Positions 51,376 through 59,648 of a stretch of 64,000 nucleotides of DNA are shown piece after piece (the first letter of the stretch is position 1; the number at the start of each line of letters is the position of its first letter). Where the stretch lies: contig JAEWIS010000020.1 of the NCBI GenBank assembly GCA_023386955.1, positions 1 to 64,000 on the forward strand, read 5' to 3'. This stretch comes from Bacillota bacterium. GTDB lineage: Bacteria > Bacillota > Bacilli > Paenibacillales > NBRC-103111. The position numbers and the translations under genes are program-made. The notes under the pieces are model-generated. The model had not been told where the DNA came from. It did not search any database and saw only the letters and a list, made by a program, of their open reading frames with translations.

Positions 51376-53721
51376 TCACACGCTTTTGCGGCTCGCCTCT
51401 TGCTCCTGCTCCTGCAAAGGAATGGAAATAACCATTTGGGTACCCGGACGGGGGAGATCAACCATTTTCAGCGAACCCTGCATCAGCAAAATACGTCCTT
51501 TCATTTGTTCCATTCCAATCCCGGACCCGCCGATTTCCCGCGATCCCGGTTCCATAGGCCGGATGCCAATACCGTCGTCCTCGTAGATGAGTTGGAAGTG
51601 CTGGGACGTAGAAGTCAACCGGAAGCTCACTTTGGAGGCTTGCGAATGTTTTTTGGCATTGTTCAGCAGCTCCTGGACAATCCGCAGCAGATGCCGTTTG
51701 GTGGTCAAGGACTCCTGCTCTACCCGTCCCGCTCCACTCTCCGGTTCAAAATGGATATGGAACGCAGCTACATACGCTTCCTTCTCCAGATATTGCCGCA
51801 GCGTGCCAATCAGCCCGATCTCACGGAGCAGATGGGGATTCAGCTCAAAGCAGCTTTGGCGCAGGCTGGCGTTAATCAGATCGACAAACTTGAGGATATT
51901 GTCCAGATGCTCCTTATCCTCCCGGTTCATTACATACTTGTCCATTAAACCGGAAAACCGCCGTTTTAAGAAAAATAAATCCTGCATCGTCGTATCATGC
52001 AAATCCGAAGCAATCCGGATACGTTCTTCCTCCTGCAATTCAAACATGACCTTGCGGAACCATTGAAACTCCACCGCCGACGTATCATCGCTGAATCGGG
52101 AGGACAGGTCCTGCAGCTTGGCGGTCAAAGTCCGGATCAGATGCACATTCTCCAGACTGACCTCCAGATAAGAGGTAATCAAGCCCAGCCATTGCTGTTC
52201 CTCCCGGCTCAAGAGAACATTGGTGCGTTTGCGGGTCATCACCAGATAGTTTGTAGACTCCTCCGTCCGGCTGATCTCCATGCACGTATAACGTTCACTT
52301 TCGCTCCACTCTTTTTGGGCCAGAATCGCCTTGATCTCCTCTTCATTCACCTCTCCTGCCGAAATGGTTTCCACACTATCCGGGTATTGGCAAACAATGG
52401 AACCGCCTTGAACATCCAGGGTCTGGACGATATCCGCCAGAAAAATATCCTTCATTTCCCGCATGGTGGATACCGTACTCAGATTCCGGGATATCTTTTT
52501 GAGCGAATTATTGAGCATGGCCTTCCTCGGGAAGAAAATCGGCTCCAGCCGGGTTGTCAGGTATTCGGTGGAATATAGCATCAAGGCCAAAGCCAGCAGG
52601 CAACTGAAAAAAACAAATACAATCATCTGGTTGGTTGCGGTCTCCTGGAAAAAGGCCATAAATAGACCGGTGACAATCGAGGCAGGCACCAGAGCCAACA
52701 AACAGCCAAACAAGAACCGCCGGAAGACCAGACCGATATCGTAAAGCTGGTCGGACGCGATCAAATAGGCAAAGGAAGCGGGAAAGAGCAACAGGAATCC
52801 ACTGGTGTAAACAGCGTCAACAATAGAACTTCCCGTTACGATCATCGGCGCGAAAGAAAGGCTGACAATGGGCAAAAAAGAAACAAAAAGGGCATACCAA
52901 ATCGATTTAATAATGGATGCTAAATAGGATCTATTTCTTCCATGTTTAAAGTAAAAGAACACCAAAAAGGCCAAGTTGTAAAATACGGTGATTACGAATA
53001 ATCCAAGAGATGCCGTAGGCGCTATATCGTGAACGAATGAAGTCCATTTGTTGGAGAACAGATAGGGCAATCTGAATAAAAATTCTGCAAATGCAATGGA
53101 ATAGAAAAATATTAACATTTTTTTGGAAAGAGTGATATTGGCTTTTTCCTTGAAGAAAACAATTAAGAAGTGAAAAAACAGAATCGGCAGTATGGACAGG
53201 GATGTTTCGATGCTGATTTTAGCTAAGCCCTCTCCCCTGATGGATGCCCCCTGGCTCATATAAGTAACAGCACCGGACAAAAACACGATAGCAAGAAGAG
53301 CAGCTGAAGGTGAGTTGGGTATGCGGATAAATATTATTCCTGCTAACAACAAGCAGACTAGACTTTCAATAATAGAGGTAGCATCATACAGTGTCATACC
53401 TTGATTCTCAAAAGAGATCAGAATAACTTCTTGCCCTCGTAATACCTCTACATTCTTATGGTCGGCAAGACTGCCCCAATTCCGAAGCGCCTGGTTTTCA
53501 CCGGGTAATGTATTGTCTAATGAAAGAATTTCATCACCGACTCGAAGACTGTGCTGCCCGATCCCTTTTGTGGAAAGTTCTGTGACCATCCATTTTTGTA
53601 AATCATTTTGTTCTACTGTTACACCTAAATATGGTTTGCTGACCGTCACAAGCGCCAGCCATCCCATTAATATAAAAAGAGCAGACAGGATAACGTAATT
53701 TTTTGTATTTTTCAGCTTCAT
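51376..53721 (-). CDS. ComP-like membrane sensor histidine kinase
   Basis: 781 residues; Bacillus ComP has about 770. A first membrane helix (about 9-28) is followed by a PDZ-like extracellular domain (about 30-110, with LRVGDEILSLDN and WGSLADHKNVEVLRG, as in ComP). A block of eight or so membrane helices (about 118-385), a GAF-like region, and HisKA_3 with His575 (LQEEERIRIASDLHDTTMQDLFFLKRRF) come next, then a NarL-type HATPase (VQELLNNAKKHSQ, EDDGIGI). ComP senses an isoprenylated peptide and phosphorylates ComA. No ComA-like regulator, ComQ or ComX in the canonical order is next to it. The first half is clearly AT-richer than the second. Divergent to it lies a 61-codon peptide gene. Confidence 0.85.
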   Translation of the reverse strand: MKLKNTKNYVILSALFILMGWLALVTVSKPYLGVTVEQNDLQKWMVTELSTKGIGQHSLRVGDEILSLDNTLPGENQALRNWGSLADHKNVEVLRGQEVILISFENQGMTLYDATSIIESLVCLLLAGIIFIRIPNSPSAALLAIVFLSGAVTYMSQGASIRGEGLAKISIETSLSILPILFFHFLIVFFKEKANITLSKKMLIFFYSIAFAEFLFRLPYLFSNKWTSFVHDIAPTASLGLFVITVFYNLAFLVFFYFKHGRNRSYLASIIKSIWYALFVSFLPIVSLSFAPMIVTGSSIVDAVYTSGFLLLFPASFAYLIASDQLYDIGLVFRRFLFGCLLALVPASIVTGLFMAFFQETATNQMIVFVFFSCLLALALMLYSTEYLTTRLEPIFFPRKAMLNNSLKKISRNLSTVSTMREMKDIFLADIVQTLDVQGGSIVCQYPDSVETISAGEVNEEEIKAILAQKEWSESERYTCMEISRTEESTNYLVMTRKRTNVLLSREEQQWLGLITSYLEVSLENVHLIRTLTAKLQDLSSRFSDDTSAVEFQWFRKVMFELQEEERIRIASDLHDTTMQDLFFLKRRFSGLMDKYVMNREDKEHLDNILKFVDLINASLRQSCFELNPHLLREIGLIGTLRQYLEKEAYVAAFHIHFEPESGAGRVEQESLTTKRHLLRIVQELLNNAKKHSQASKVSFRLTSTSQHFQLIYEDDGIGIRPMEPGSREIGGSGIGMEQMKGRILLMQGSLKMVDLPRPGTQMVISIPLQEQEQEASRKSV

Positions 53722-53755
53722 TCATCTCATCCCCTGTTTCAAAATCCGCTATTTT

Positions 53756-53784
53756 TTGATAATCTAAATGAAGGACTATATACC
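53756..53784 (+). promoter_or_regulatory. Promoter of the 61-codon peptide gene
   Basis: TTGATA, 17 bp, TATACC (53779-53784), with the start codon about 20 nt beyond the -10. The kinase promoter must lie in the same 85-bp divergent region, but no clear hexamers were found for it. Confidence 0.4.
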
Positions 53785-53805
53785 TTTACAGAGGAGTTGT
53801 TGTGG

Positions 53806-53991
53806 ATGCAATCTATTACTGTTACACCCAGTTTGGCCAAGGCTGTCCGCAATTCGCAAAAATGTGGTTTAGCGACTCGTGCAAATGATATGCCGGTAAC
53901 TCCAGCGGAAAAGAAACAAATTTCGAAAGTATTCTACAATCATACTCTCATTACAAATGAATACGAAACTGCAGGCGACAATTGGTCCTAG
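53806..53991 (+). CDS. Small peptide gene divergent from the ComP-like kinase (candidate signal peptide precursor)
   Basis: 61 residues with no similarity I recognise. It starts MQSITVTPSLAK, has a single Cys20, and ends GDNWS, a single Trp one residue from the C-terminus. No signal peptide or membrane helix is visible. GAGGAG sits 9 nt before the ATG, which is better than the ATG three codons upstream. ComX-type pheromone precursors are 50-75 residues, leaderless, and carry a modified Trp close to the C-terminus, so the size and Trp position agree, but the gene is on the opposite strand and no ComQ is present. It could equally be an unrelated small protein. Confidence 0.6.
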   Translation: MQSITVTPSLAKAVRNSQKCGLATRANDMPVTPAEKKQISKVFYNHTLITNEYETAGDNWS

Positions 53992-54281
53992 CCCCCCACT
54001 TGATTTTACCAAGCGTTGAAGGAAATGTCTATCGACCAATTTGCGGCTCTCCTCGTGCTTTTTGGGGAGAGTCCTGCAGCAGATTTTTTAGGCCGTTAGT
54101 ATTATATTACTTTTCTCTCCTCATAGAAACCCGCAAGCTTTAATTCGGCGCTATACCACCCCAATCACTTTTCCCCTTTATTTATTTCCGCTAGTATACG
54201 TACGGATTGCCTCCTTTTGCCAACGCTCCTATAATAGAACTATTTTATTAAATCGAATCTATTAAACCGGGAGGACTTCTA
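53992..54281. other. AT-rich gap after the peptide gene
   Basis: A 24-codon frame (54025-54099, MSIDQFAALLVLF...) has only an abutting Shine-Dalgarno sequence and is doubtful. CTCTCC (54047-54052) can pair with GGAGAG (54066-54071) before a T-run at 54084-54089, a weak terminator for the peptide gene. A CTATAATAG -10-like sequence lies near 54230, before the response-regulator start. Confidence 0.35.
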
Positions 54282-54836
54282 TTGAAACAGGCGCTGATCG
54301 TTGACGACACGAAATCCATCCGGGTCCTTCTGACCAAGGCGCTGGAGCACAAGGGGTTCTCAGCAGATCTGGCTGCCAGCGGTCTTGTGGCCATGGATAT
54401 GCTGAAGGCTCAACCCTATGATGTTGTTTTTCTGGACATGAAAATGCCCGGTCTAAGCGGCAAGCATGTGCTGAACTGGATGGTCCAGCGGGGTATCACC
54501 ACACCGGTGGTGGTGATTACGGCCTTTGGTACCGTCAAGAACGCCGTGGAATGCACCCGGCTGGGCGCATCCGCCTATCTGCAAAAGCCGTTTACCGTAG
54601 AAAAAATACACCGCCTGCTGGCGGAGCTGGAGCCCCCGCGTTCCAATGCCACTCAAGAGGCCAGTCAGCTGCTGGAGGGGGGCCATTGGGAAAAAGCACT
54701 GCCCCTGCTCTCCTCTGCCCTGGCCGTTTCTCCCGCCAATCCGGAGATTTACCGGCTGATGGGACTGGCCTACCGTCAATCCGGCCGTGTGGAGCAGGCC
54801 GACAAGTTCCAGCAGACCTACGAAATCATGAAATAG
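54282..54836 (+). CDS. Response regulator with C-terminal TPR-like repeats
   Basis: 184 residues. An N-terminal receiver has Asp8/Asp9, the phosphoacceptor Asp52 (FLDMKMPGLSG), Thr in VITAFG and Lys in LQKPF. From about 125 the tail is helical with a TPR pattern (LLEGGHWEKALPLLSSALAVSPANPEIYRLMGLAYRQSGRVEQADKF). There is no DNA-binding or enzymatic output, so it probably works through protein contact. The start is TTG with GGGAGG 7 nt upstream. The next gene begins 50 bp later and encodes its likely kinase. Confidence 0.83.
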   Translation: MKQALIVDDTKSIRVLLTKALEHKGFSADLAASGLVAMDMLKAQPYDVVFLDMKMPGLSGKHVLNWMVQRGITTPVVVITAFGTVKNAVECTRLGASAYLQKPFTVEKIHRLLAELEPPRSNATQEASQLLEGGHWEKALPLLSSALAVSPANPEIYRLMGLAYRQSGRVEQADKFQQTYEIMK

Positions 54837-54886
54837 CCACCCCTATTACAGATTGGGTGTAAGCAACTAGAAAAGGAGTTTCTGTT

Positions 54887-56077
54887 ATGGATTCACGTTT
54901 ACCGCGAGAGCGTGTTGTCCGGCAGGCGGAGGAACTGGCCCGGAACAGCGCGCTGCAAGGGATATTCCAGCTTCTGCCCTACCTGGTGCTGGTCCTCAAT
55001 AAACAACGCCAGATTATTTATTCCAACAACGGCCTGCTTCAGGTGCTGGGGATTGTGCCGCTTCACGAACGGTTGGGCTGCCGGCCCGGCGAGATGCTCC
55101 GCTGCATCCATTCCTGCAAAACCCCAGGGGGCTGCGGCACAACCGCCTATTGCACAGTATGCGGGGCCAACACAGCTATTCTTGAGGTGCAGCAGACCGG
55201 ACAGCCCGTCTACCGGGAATGTCTCCTGACCATCTCTGCAGACGGACAGCATACAGAGAGCCATGAGCTTTCGGTTCATGCTATGCCGGCAGGCCAGTCC
55301 AACCCGGATGCCATCCTTTTTATGATCCGCGACATCAGCGAGGAAAAACGCAAGAAGGTGCTGGAGCAACTGTTTCTTCATGATTTGTTGAACAGTGCAG
55401 GTGCAGCCAGGGGATTTATGGAGCTGACCCATATGACAGAGGACCTGCCCCAGCTCCAGGAGCTGTGCGGCTGTGCCAAGGATGCCGTCGAGGTGATTAT
55501 CGGGGAAATTGAAAACCACCGGGACCTAATCCATGCGGAAAAAGGGGAGTTGGACGTGAGCCCGGAGCCCGTCCACCTGAATGGCCTGATCCGTGCCGTT
55601 GCGGATTCGGTGCAGAATGCGGCGGAGCATGCGGTGGATATCCGGTTGGATTGTGAGGAGAAGCTTGTTGTGGTGAGCGACCCCATCCTCCTTCGCAGAG
55701 TGGTCAACAATATGGTGAAGAACGCCGCCGGGGAGCAACCGATCCGCATCAGCACTTGCAGACAGGGGAACAGCATCGCTATTGAAGTGCATAACGGGAT
55801 ATGTATGCCTACGGAGATACAGCTCCAGGTTTTCAAACGCTCCTTCAGCACAAAGGGAGAGGGCCGCGGCTACGGGACGTATGGTATGAAGCTGTTCGGA
55901 GAGAGGTATTTGAGAGGGGAAGTCCGGTTTATTTCCAGTCCTGAATCGGGAACGCTGTTCACTTTTATCCTTCCCGCAGACTACCGACAATCCCAGGGAA
56001 GCGAATCCCGAAGCAAAACGCCGTTACAGCACGAAACACTTCGAACGAATGGGATTTCTTACATAAACCAGATGTAG
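54887..56077 (+). CDS. Soluble histidine kinase with cysteine-rich PAS domain
   Basis: 396 residues, no membrane segment. The PAS domain (about 20-155) carries a cluster Cys65, Cys73, Cys77, Cys83, Cys89 and Cys92, in GEMLRCIHSC and GCGTTAYCTVCGA, a signature shared by many PAS kinases of redox-active bacteria as I remember it. It is likely a metal, Fe-S or thiol redox sensor. The kinase core has the acceptor His165 (LFLHDLLNSAG) and a divergent ATPase with N-box NNMVKNAAGE, a VHNG motif in place of DxGxG, and FSTKGEGRGYGTYGMKLFG. Product: phosphorylation of the preceding regulator (inference). Confidence 0.8.
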   Translation: MDSRLPRERVVRQAEELARNSALQGIFQLLPYLVLVLNKQRQIIYSNNGLLQVLGIVPLHERLGCRPGEMLRCIHSCKTPGGCGTTAYCTVCGANTAILEVQQTGQPVYRECLLTISADGQHTESHELSVHAMPAGQSNPDAILFMIRDISEEKRKKVLEQLFLHDLLNSAGAARGFMELTHMTEDLPQLQELCGCAKDAVEVIIGEIENHRDLIHAEKGELDVSPEPVHLNGLIRAVADSVQNAAEHAVDIRLDCEEKLVVVSDPILLRRVVNNMVKNAAGEQPIRISTCRQGNSIAIEVHNGICMPTEIQLQVFKRSFSTKGEGRGYGTYGMKLFGERYLRGEVRFISSPESGTLFTFILPADYRQSQGSESRSKTPLQHETLRTNGISYINQM

Positions 56078-56259
56078 AAGAACCGGATAAAGCCGTGGAC
56101 CTCCCCTCCTCTTCGTTTCCAACCGGATGGTTGGTGCGGTATGATTTTTTTAATAAAGCGGGACGGGGGTCAAACGTCCTACTACAGCAAAGAAGAAGAT
56201 GCCGGTCCGCCCCTTCCGGAGAGAAGCCGGCTTCCTTATACGCTGCGGGGGGTAACGAA

Positions 56260-57105
56260 TTGATTGCTTTGCTGCGTTATGTGCCTTCTCTATATATCAA
56301 GCTGTTCGAGCATCATCCGTTTGCTATGCTGACTATAACCGCAAAGGGCCGCCCGTTGCTGGCCAACGCCCAAGCCAGAGCTCTGCTGGAAGCCGGTTCA
56401 GATGGATCTGCGGCGTCCGCCCTTCTGGCAGACAGTCGGCTTCTGGAGAAGCTTGCAGAGAACAAAAGCTTCGGCGGTCTCGATATCTCGGTTTATCAGG
56501 CGGGAAGACGGCGGGAGTTCCGGATCGACAGCAGCCTTATCCGGGGCCTGTTCCGTCCCGTTTTTTTGTTGTCTGTCCAGGATGTGACGGCATCCAGCCG
56601 GCATCTGAGGAGACTGCGCCACCAAGCGACCCGGGACTCCCTCACCGGAGTTTGGAACCGTGGAGCCTTCCTGGAAAAGCTGGAGGCTGCCATTGTCCTG
56701 GCGGAGCAAGAAGGGTACACACTGGCTGTGCTGTACATCGACGTCGACGAGTTCAAGGAAATCAATACGGCTTACGGCCATGAAGGGGGAGACGCCGTCC
56801 TGGCCGGTGTTGCCCGGATCATTGCGCGGATTGTCGGCAGAAAAGGTGCTGTGGGACGCTTGGGAGGCGATGAGCTGGCCGTATTCATGCACCCTGTCCC
56901 CTCTTATACGGAAATCAGCGGAACCCTGCTGGAGCTGACCAATGCCATCCGCGCCATGGACATCCCCTACAAGGGCCAAACCATCCGGGTGGAAGCAAGC
57001 TTCGGGGCAAGCCTGTATGCGGAGAACGGCGAGGATGCCGCCACTCTGCTGAACCGGGCGGACAAGGCCATGTACCGGATGAAGGAGGTCCCCCTTTTTG
57101 ACTAA
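56260..57105 (+). CDS. Diguanylate cyclase (PAS-GGDEF)
   Basis: 281 residues from a TTG at 56260 with GGGGGG 7 nt upstream. A GTG at 56095 would add 55 weakly conserved residues without a ribosome binding site. A PAS-like domain (about 10-120) precedes a GGDEF domain with DSLTGVWNR, DVDEFKEINTAYGHEGGDAVL and RLGGDEL (GGDEL at 202-206). The GGDEL variant is usually active. The RxxD inhibitory site is absent, so no product feedback is expected. It would make cyclic di-GMP. The upstream frame ends in a TGA that overlaps the TTG (TTGA). Confidence 0.78.
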   Translation: MIALLRYVPSLYIKLFEHHPFAMLTITAKGRPLLANAQARALLEAGSDGSAASALLADSRLLEKLAENKSFGGLDISVYQAGRRREFRIDSSLIRGLFRPVFLLSVQDVTASSRHLRRLRHQATRDSLTGVWNRGAFLEKLEAAIVLAEQEGYTLAVLYIDVDEFKEINTAYGHEGGDAVLAGVARIIARIVGRKGAVGRLGGDELAVFMHPVPSYTEISGTLLELTNAIRAMDIPYKGQTIRVEASFGASLYAENGEDAATLLNRADKAMYRMKEVPLFD

Positions 57106-57114
57106 TCCGAGAGG

Positions 57115-58083
57115 TTAATTCACGCTTCCTTTGTACATATTGCCCGACGGGCTGCGCGTATTGTTGGATGCTGCAGCCGTCGCGCCGCTATCTGCGTTCA
57201 CAACATAAGCTGTAGCATTGTCAAGATACACCGTGTTTCCGGTAAATGAGGCGTTTTGTCCCCACCCGCTTGCACGCTCATGGACCTGGAAGGCATCTAC
57301 GATCTTGCTGTTTCCATTGCGGTAGCCGGTGTTATTCCGGATGATGTCATCATTCCCCTTTACATCCATAAAGCTGTCCGCATAATTGGCCCCTGAAATG
57401 CCCGTTCCGTCAAACGTACAATTCTCTACCACGGTGCCTGTTGATCCCTCCTTAATATCCACATGCTCAGCCCGGACATTGGGGCCGAAGGATACCCCGG
57501 AGATCCGGTTATGGTCCGTTTCTTTCTTGTAACTCCCCCATTTGCCTACATCCGAGCCGACATATACCCCTTCCCCATATTCCGGATTCAGCTTTCCTGT
57601 ATCATACACGCTGGAACTTTTGATTACATTATTAGAGCTGCCGTCCCGGAAATGTACTCCTTCTTCCCCGATGTTGTATACCTCAAGATACTCCAGCCAA
57701 TTGTTGTTGGCGTGATCAAGCATAATGCCCTTTTTGGCGTTGGTTATCTTCACATTGCGCACATCATAATAGTCGCCGGTAATATACAAGGCGTAGCCAC
57801 TGGAGGTTGTGCCCCCGTTCAAAACCGGCTTATTCGTGGAGCTTGCTCCCTTAATGGTGATTTTGGCGGATGAGGTGCCGTTTTTGGATGCTACGAAGTT
57901 CCCTGTGAAGGTCACTCCCGCTGCAAGCGTAATCACGTCCCCAGGCTGCGCATTGGCAAGGGCTGTGGTCAAGCACGACGTTGTGCTGCAGGTTACGGAC
58001 GCCGCCTGAGACGGTGCGGGTACGGACAAGGACGCGGCAGCCAGCATGGCCGCTGCAATTGCGAGCTTAAACCATTTGTACAT
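57115..58083 (-). CDS. Secreted right-handed beta-helix protein, pectate/polysaccharide lyase-like
   Basis: 322 residues: a signal peptide (about 1-28, cleavage after SQA), then beta-helix repeats. The start GDVITLAAGVTFTGNFVASKNGTSSAKITIKGA is typical of polysaccharide lyases (PL6/PL9-type), and the coils DVRNVKITNAKKGIMLDHANNNWLEYLEVYN and FRDGSSNNVIKSSSVYDTG contain Asn ladders. Several Asp/Glu/His residues could form the active site, but the family cannot be fixed. Probable role: secreted degradation of acidic plant polysaccharides. AAGGAG precedes the ATG, and a cre-like site lies upstream. Confidence 0.72.
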   Translation of the reverse strand: MYKWFKLAIAAAMLAAASLSVPAPSQAASVTCSTTSCLTTALANAQPGDVITLAAGVTFTGNFVASKNGTSSAKITIKGASSTNKPVLNGGTTSSGYALYITGDYYDVRNVKITNAKKGIMLDHANNNWLEYLEVYNIGEEGVHFRDGSSNNVIKSSSVYDTGKLNPEYGEGVYVGSDVGKWGSYKKETDHNRISGVSFGPNVRAEHVDIKEGSTGTVVENCTFDGTGISGANYADSFMDVKGNDDIIRNNTGYRNGNSKIVDAFQVHERASGWGQNASFTGNTVYLDNATAYVVNADSGATAAASNNTRSPSGNMYKGSVN

Positions 58084-58166
58084 AAATTACACACTCCTTA
58101 GATAGATTTGGTTTTGATGTTAAGCAGACAGGTTAACCTCCTTCTTAATAGAGATTCACTTATTTA

Positions 58167-58180
58167 TTAAAGCGCTTACA
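58167..58180. promoter_or_regulatory. cre (CcpA) site upstream of the lyase-like gene
   Basis: Read on the minus strand, TGTAAGCGCTTTAA matches the catabolite-responsive element consensus TGNAANCGNWNNCN except at its last conserved C. It lies about 85-95 nt before the start codon, suiting glucose repression of a secreted degradative enzyme. Confidence 0.6.
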
Positions 58181-58350
58181 AAATAAACATACAGGATTTC
58201 CCTTTTCCCGTCTTGTGGTATTCACAGGTATTTTTGTTGTTTTTTAAGGGCATCCACCGGGATGAACAATAACCCTCCTTTTGATTAATGCCCCGCTTCA
58301 TGCTAAAGTGTTAGGAAGCAATGATAAACCACTTAAGCGGGGGAAATACG

Positions 58351-58596
58351 GTGAAAAGCAACAGAATCAAGACGGTAGAAGTCTATAAACGCGACAAATG
58401 GAACATGTTAAACGTAGAGATCAACGGAAAAACCCTCATCCTCCGGGAAATCTCCGAGGAATGGGGCGAGGAATGCCATACCTTTCTGAGCCGGCCTGCC
58501 ATGATGCACTGGGCGGAGGAGCGGTTTTCGCCGAAGCGCTTCAAGGGAACGGAAGAGGAGCGGCTGCAGATCCTGGAGAATTTCCGCAAAGTTTGA
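58351..58596 (+). CDS. Conserved hypothetical protein (81 aa)
   Basis: 81 residues, charged, with no membrane segment: EVYKRDKWNMLNVEINGKTLILREISEEWGEECHTFLSRPAMMHWAEERF and a C-terminal helix. I do not recognise the family, but the composition and the ribosome binding site (GGGGGA 6 nt before the GTG) argue for a real gene. It is followed by a terminator. Transcription direction is opposite to both neighbours. Confidence 0.65.
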   Translation: MKSNRIKTVEVYKRDKWNMLNVEINGKTLILREISEEWGEECHTFLSRPAMMHWAEERFSPKRFKGTEEERLQILENFRKV

Positions 58597-58621
58597 CCGG
58601 TGAGATGAGCGGTGGACAAGG

Positions 58622-58655
58622 AACGGACTTCCCGAAGTGGAATGTCCGTTTTTTT
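58622..58655 (+). terminator. Terminator of the 81-aa gene
   Basis: ACGGACTTCC pairs with GGAATGTCCGT (one bulge), followed by seven T residues. Confidence 0.85.
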
Positions 58656-58718
58656 GGCGTGGAGAGGCATTCCTCCCCTGCTACCGCCGCCACTCTGATG
58701 TAAGCGCCATAAAAATCA

Positions 58719-58758
58719 AAAAAACCAGGAAGGACATCATGTCCCCCCTGGTTTTTAT
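58719..58758. terminator. Terminator of the terC gene
   Basis: AAAACCAGG pairs with CCTGGTTTT, with an inner GGACA/TGTCC stem and A-run/T-run on the flanks. Confidence 0.85.
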
Positions 58759-58807
58759 TTAGGCTTGGCCCAAAACCGCCTGGCGCCCAGCCTGCATGTT
58801 ACCATAA

Positions 58808-59614
58808 TCAGCCCATTTGCTTTTCCAATTCCTTGGCGCCCGGTGTGGGCTTAGAATCATTGTTCTTGCCACCGCTCAGGAACCAGCCTGCCGCGGCAAT
58901 TCCCACCAGGACGACATAGAAGCTGAGCTTCCAGGCTGTGCTGTGAGCGAAATCCTCAGACAAAATCGCGATATCCGGGTGTGCCAGCGTAATAACGGCC
59001 AGCTTGACGCCTACCCAGCCCACGATGACAAACGCGGCGATTTCCAGGTTGGGACGGGATTGCAGCAGCTTAACGAACAGGTTAGCCGCAAAACGCATAA
59101 TGATCAGTCCGATGAAGCCGCCTGCGAAAATCACCAGGAATTGTCCGCCGTCCATACCGCCGATCTTGGGCAGTCCGCTGGCGGGAAGGGCTACGGCCAG
59201 TGCTACCGCGGCCAGGATGGAGTCGATTGCAAAGGCGATATCCGCCAATTCAACCTTCAGTACGGTCATCCAGAAGCCGGGTTTTTTATCCTCCACTACA
59301 ACGCCTGTGGTTTCCTCAATCTTCTTGTTCTTGAACATGACCTTCCGGAAAATGTGGTTGGCTGCGATAAACAGCAGGTAAAGCGCGCCTATCGCTTGAA
59401 TCTGCCAGACGTCCACCAGAAACGAAATCACGAACAGGGAAAGCGCACGGAACACGAAGGCTCCCGCCAAACCGTAAAACAATGCCCGTTTCCGCTCTTC
59501 CTCGGGAAGACGTTTAACCATAATTGCCAGCACCAGCGCATTATCCGCGGCCAGCAAACCCTCCAGCGCCACTAATACCAGCAGCACCCATCCATACTCC
59601 AAGAATAATTCCAA
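58808..59614 (-). CDS. TerC-family membrane protein (manganese-linked)
   Basis: 268 residues with seven to eight helices. TerC motifs are visible: EGLLAADNALVLAIMVKRLP and VELADIAFAIDSILAAVALA, each with the conserved acidic residues inside the membrane. B. subtilis homologues YkoY and MeeF support manganese export and metallation of secreted enzymes (family knowledge). The start is TTG with AAGGAGG 8 nt upstream. The leader holds a yybP-ykoY riboswitch, so expression should rise with manganese. Confidence 0.9.
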   Translation of the reverse strand: MELFLEYGWVLLVLVALEGLLAADNALVLAIMVKRLPEEERKRALFYGLAGAFVFRALSLFVISFLVDVWQIQAIGALYLLFIAANHIFRKVMFKNKKIEETTGVVVEDKKPGFWMTVLKVELADIAFAIDSILAAVALAVALPASGLPKIGGMDGGQFLVIFAGGFIGLIIMRFAANLFVKLLQSRPNLEIAAFVIVGWVGVKLAVITLAHPDIAILSEDFAHSTAWKLSFYVVLVGIAAAGWFLSGGKNNDSKPTPGAKELEKQMG

Positions 59615-59648
59615 GCTCCACTCCTCCTTATTATCTATACATTGAAAA

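Noticed and set aside
54025..54099. 24-codon frame after the peptide gene
   Set aside because: The Shine-Dalgarno sequence abuts the ATG and there is no family or repeat support; it is noted only as part of the gap.
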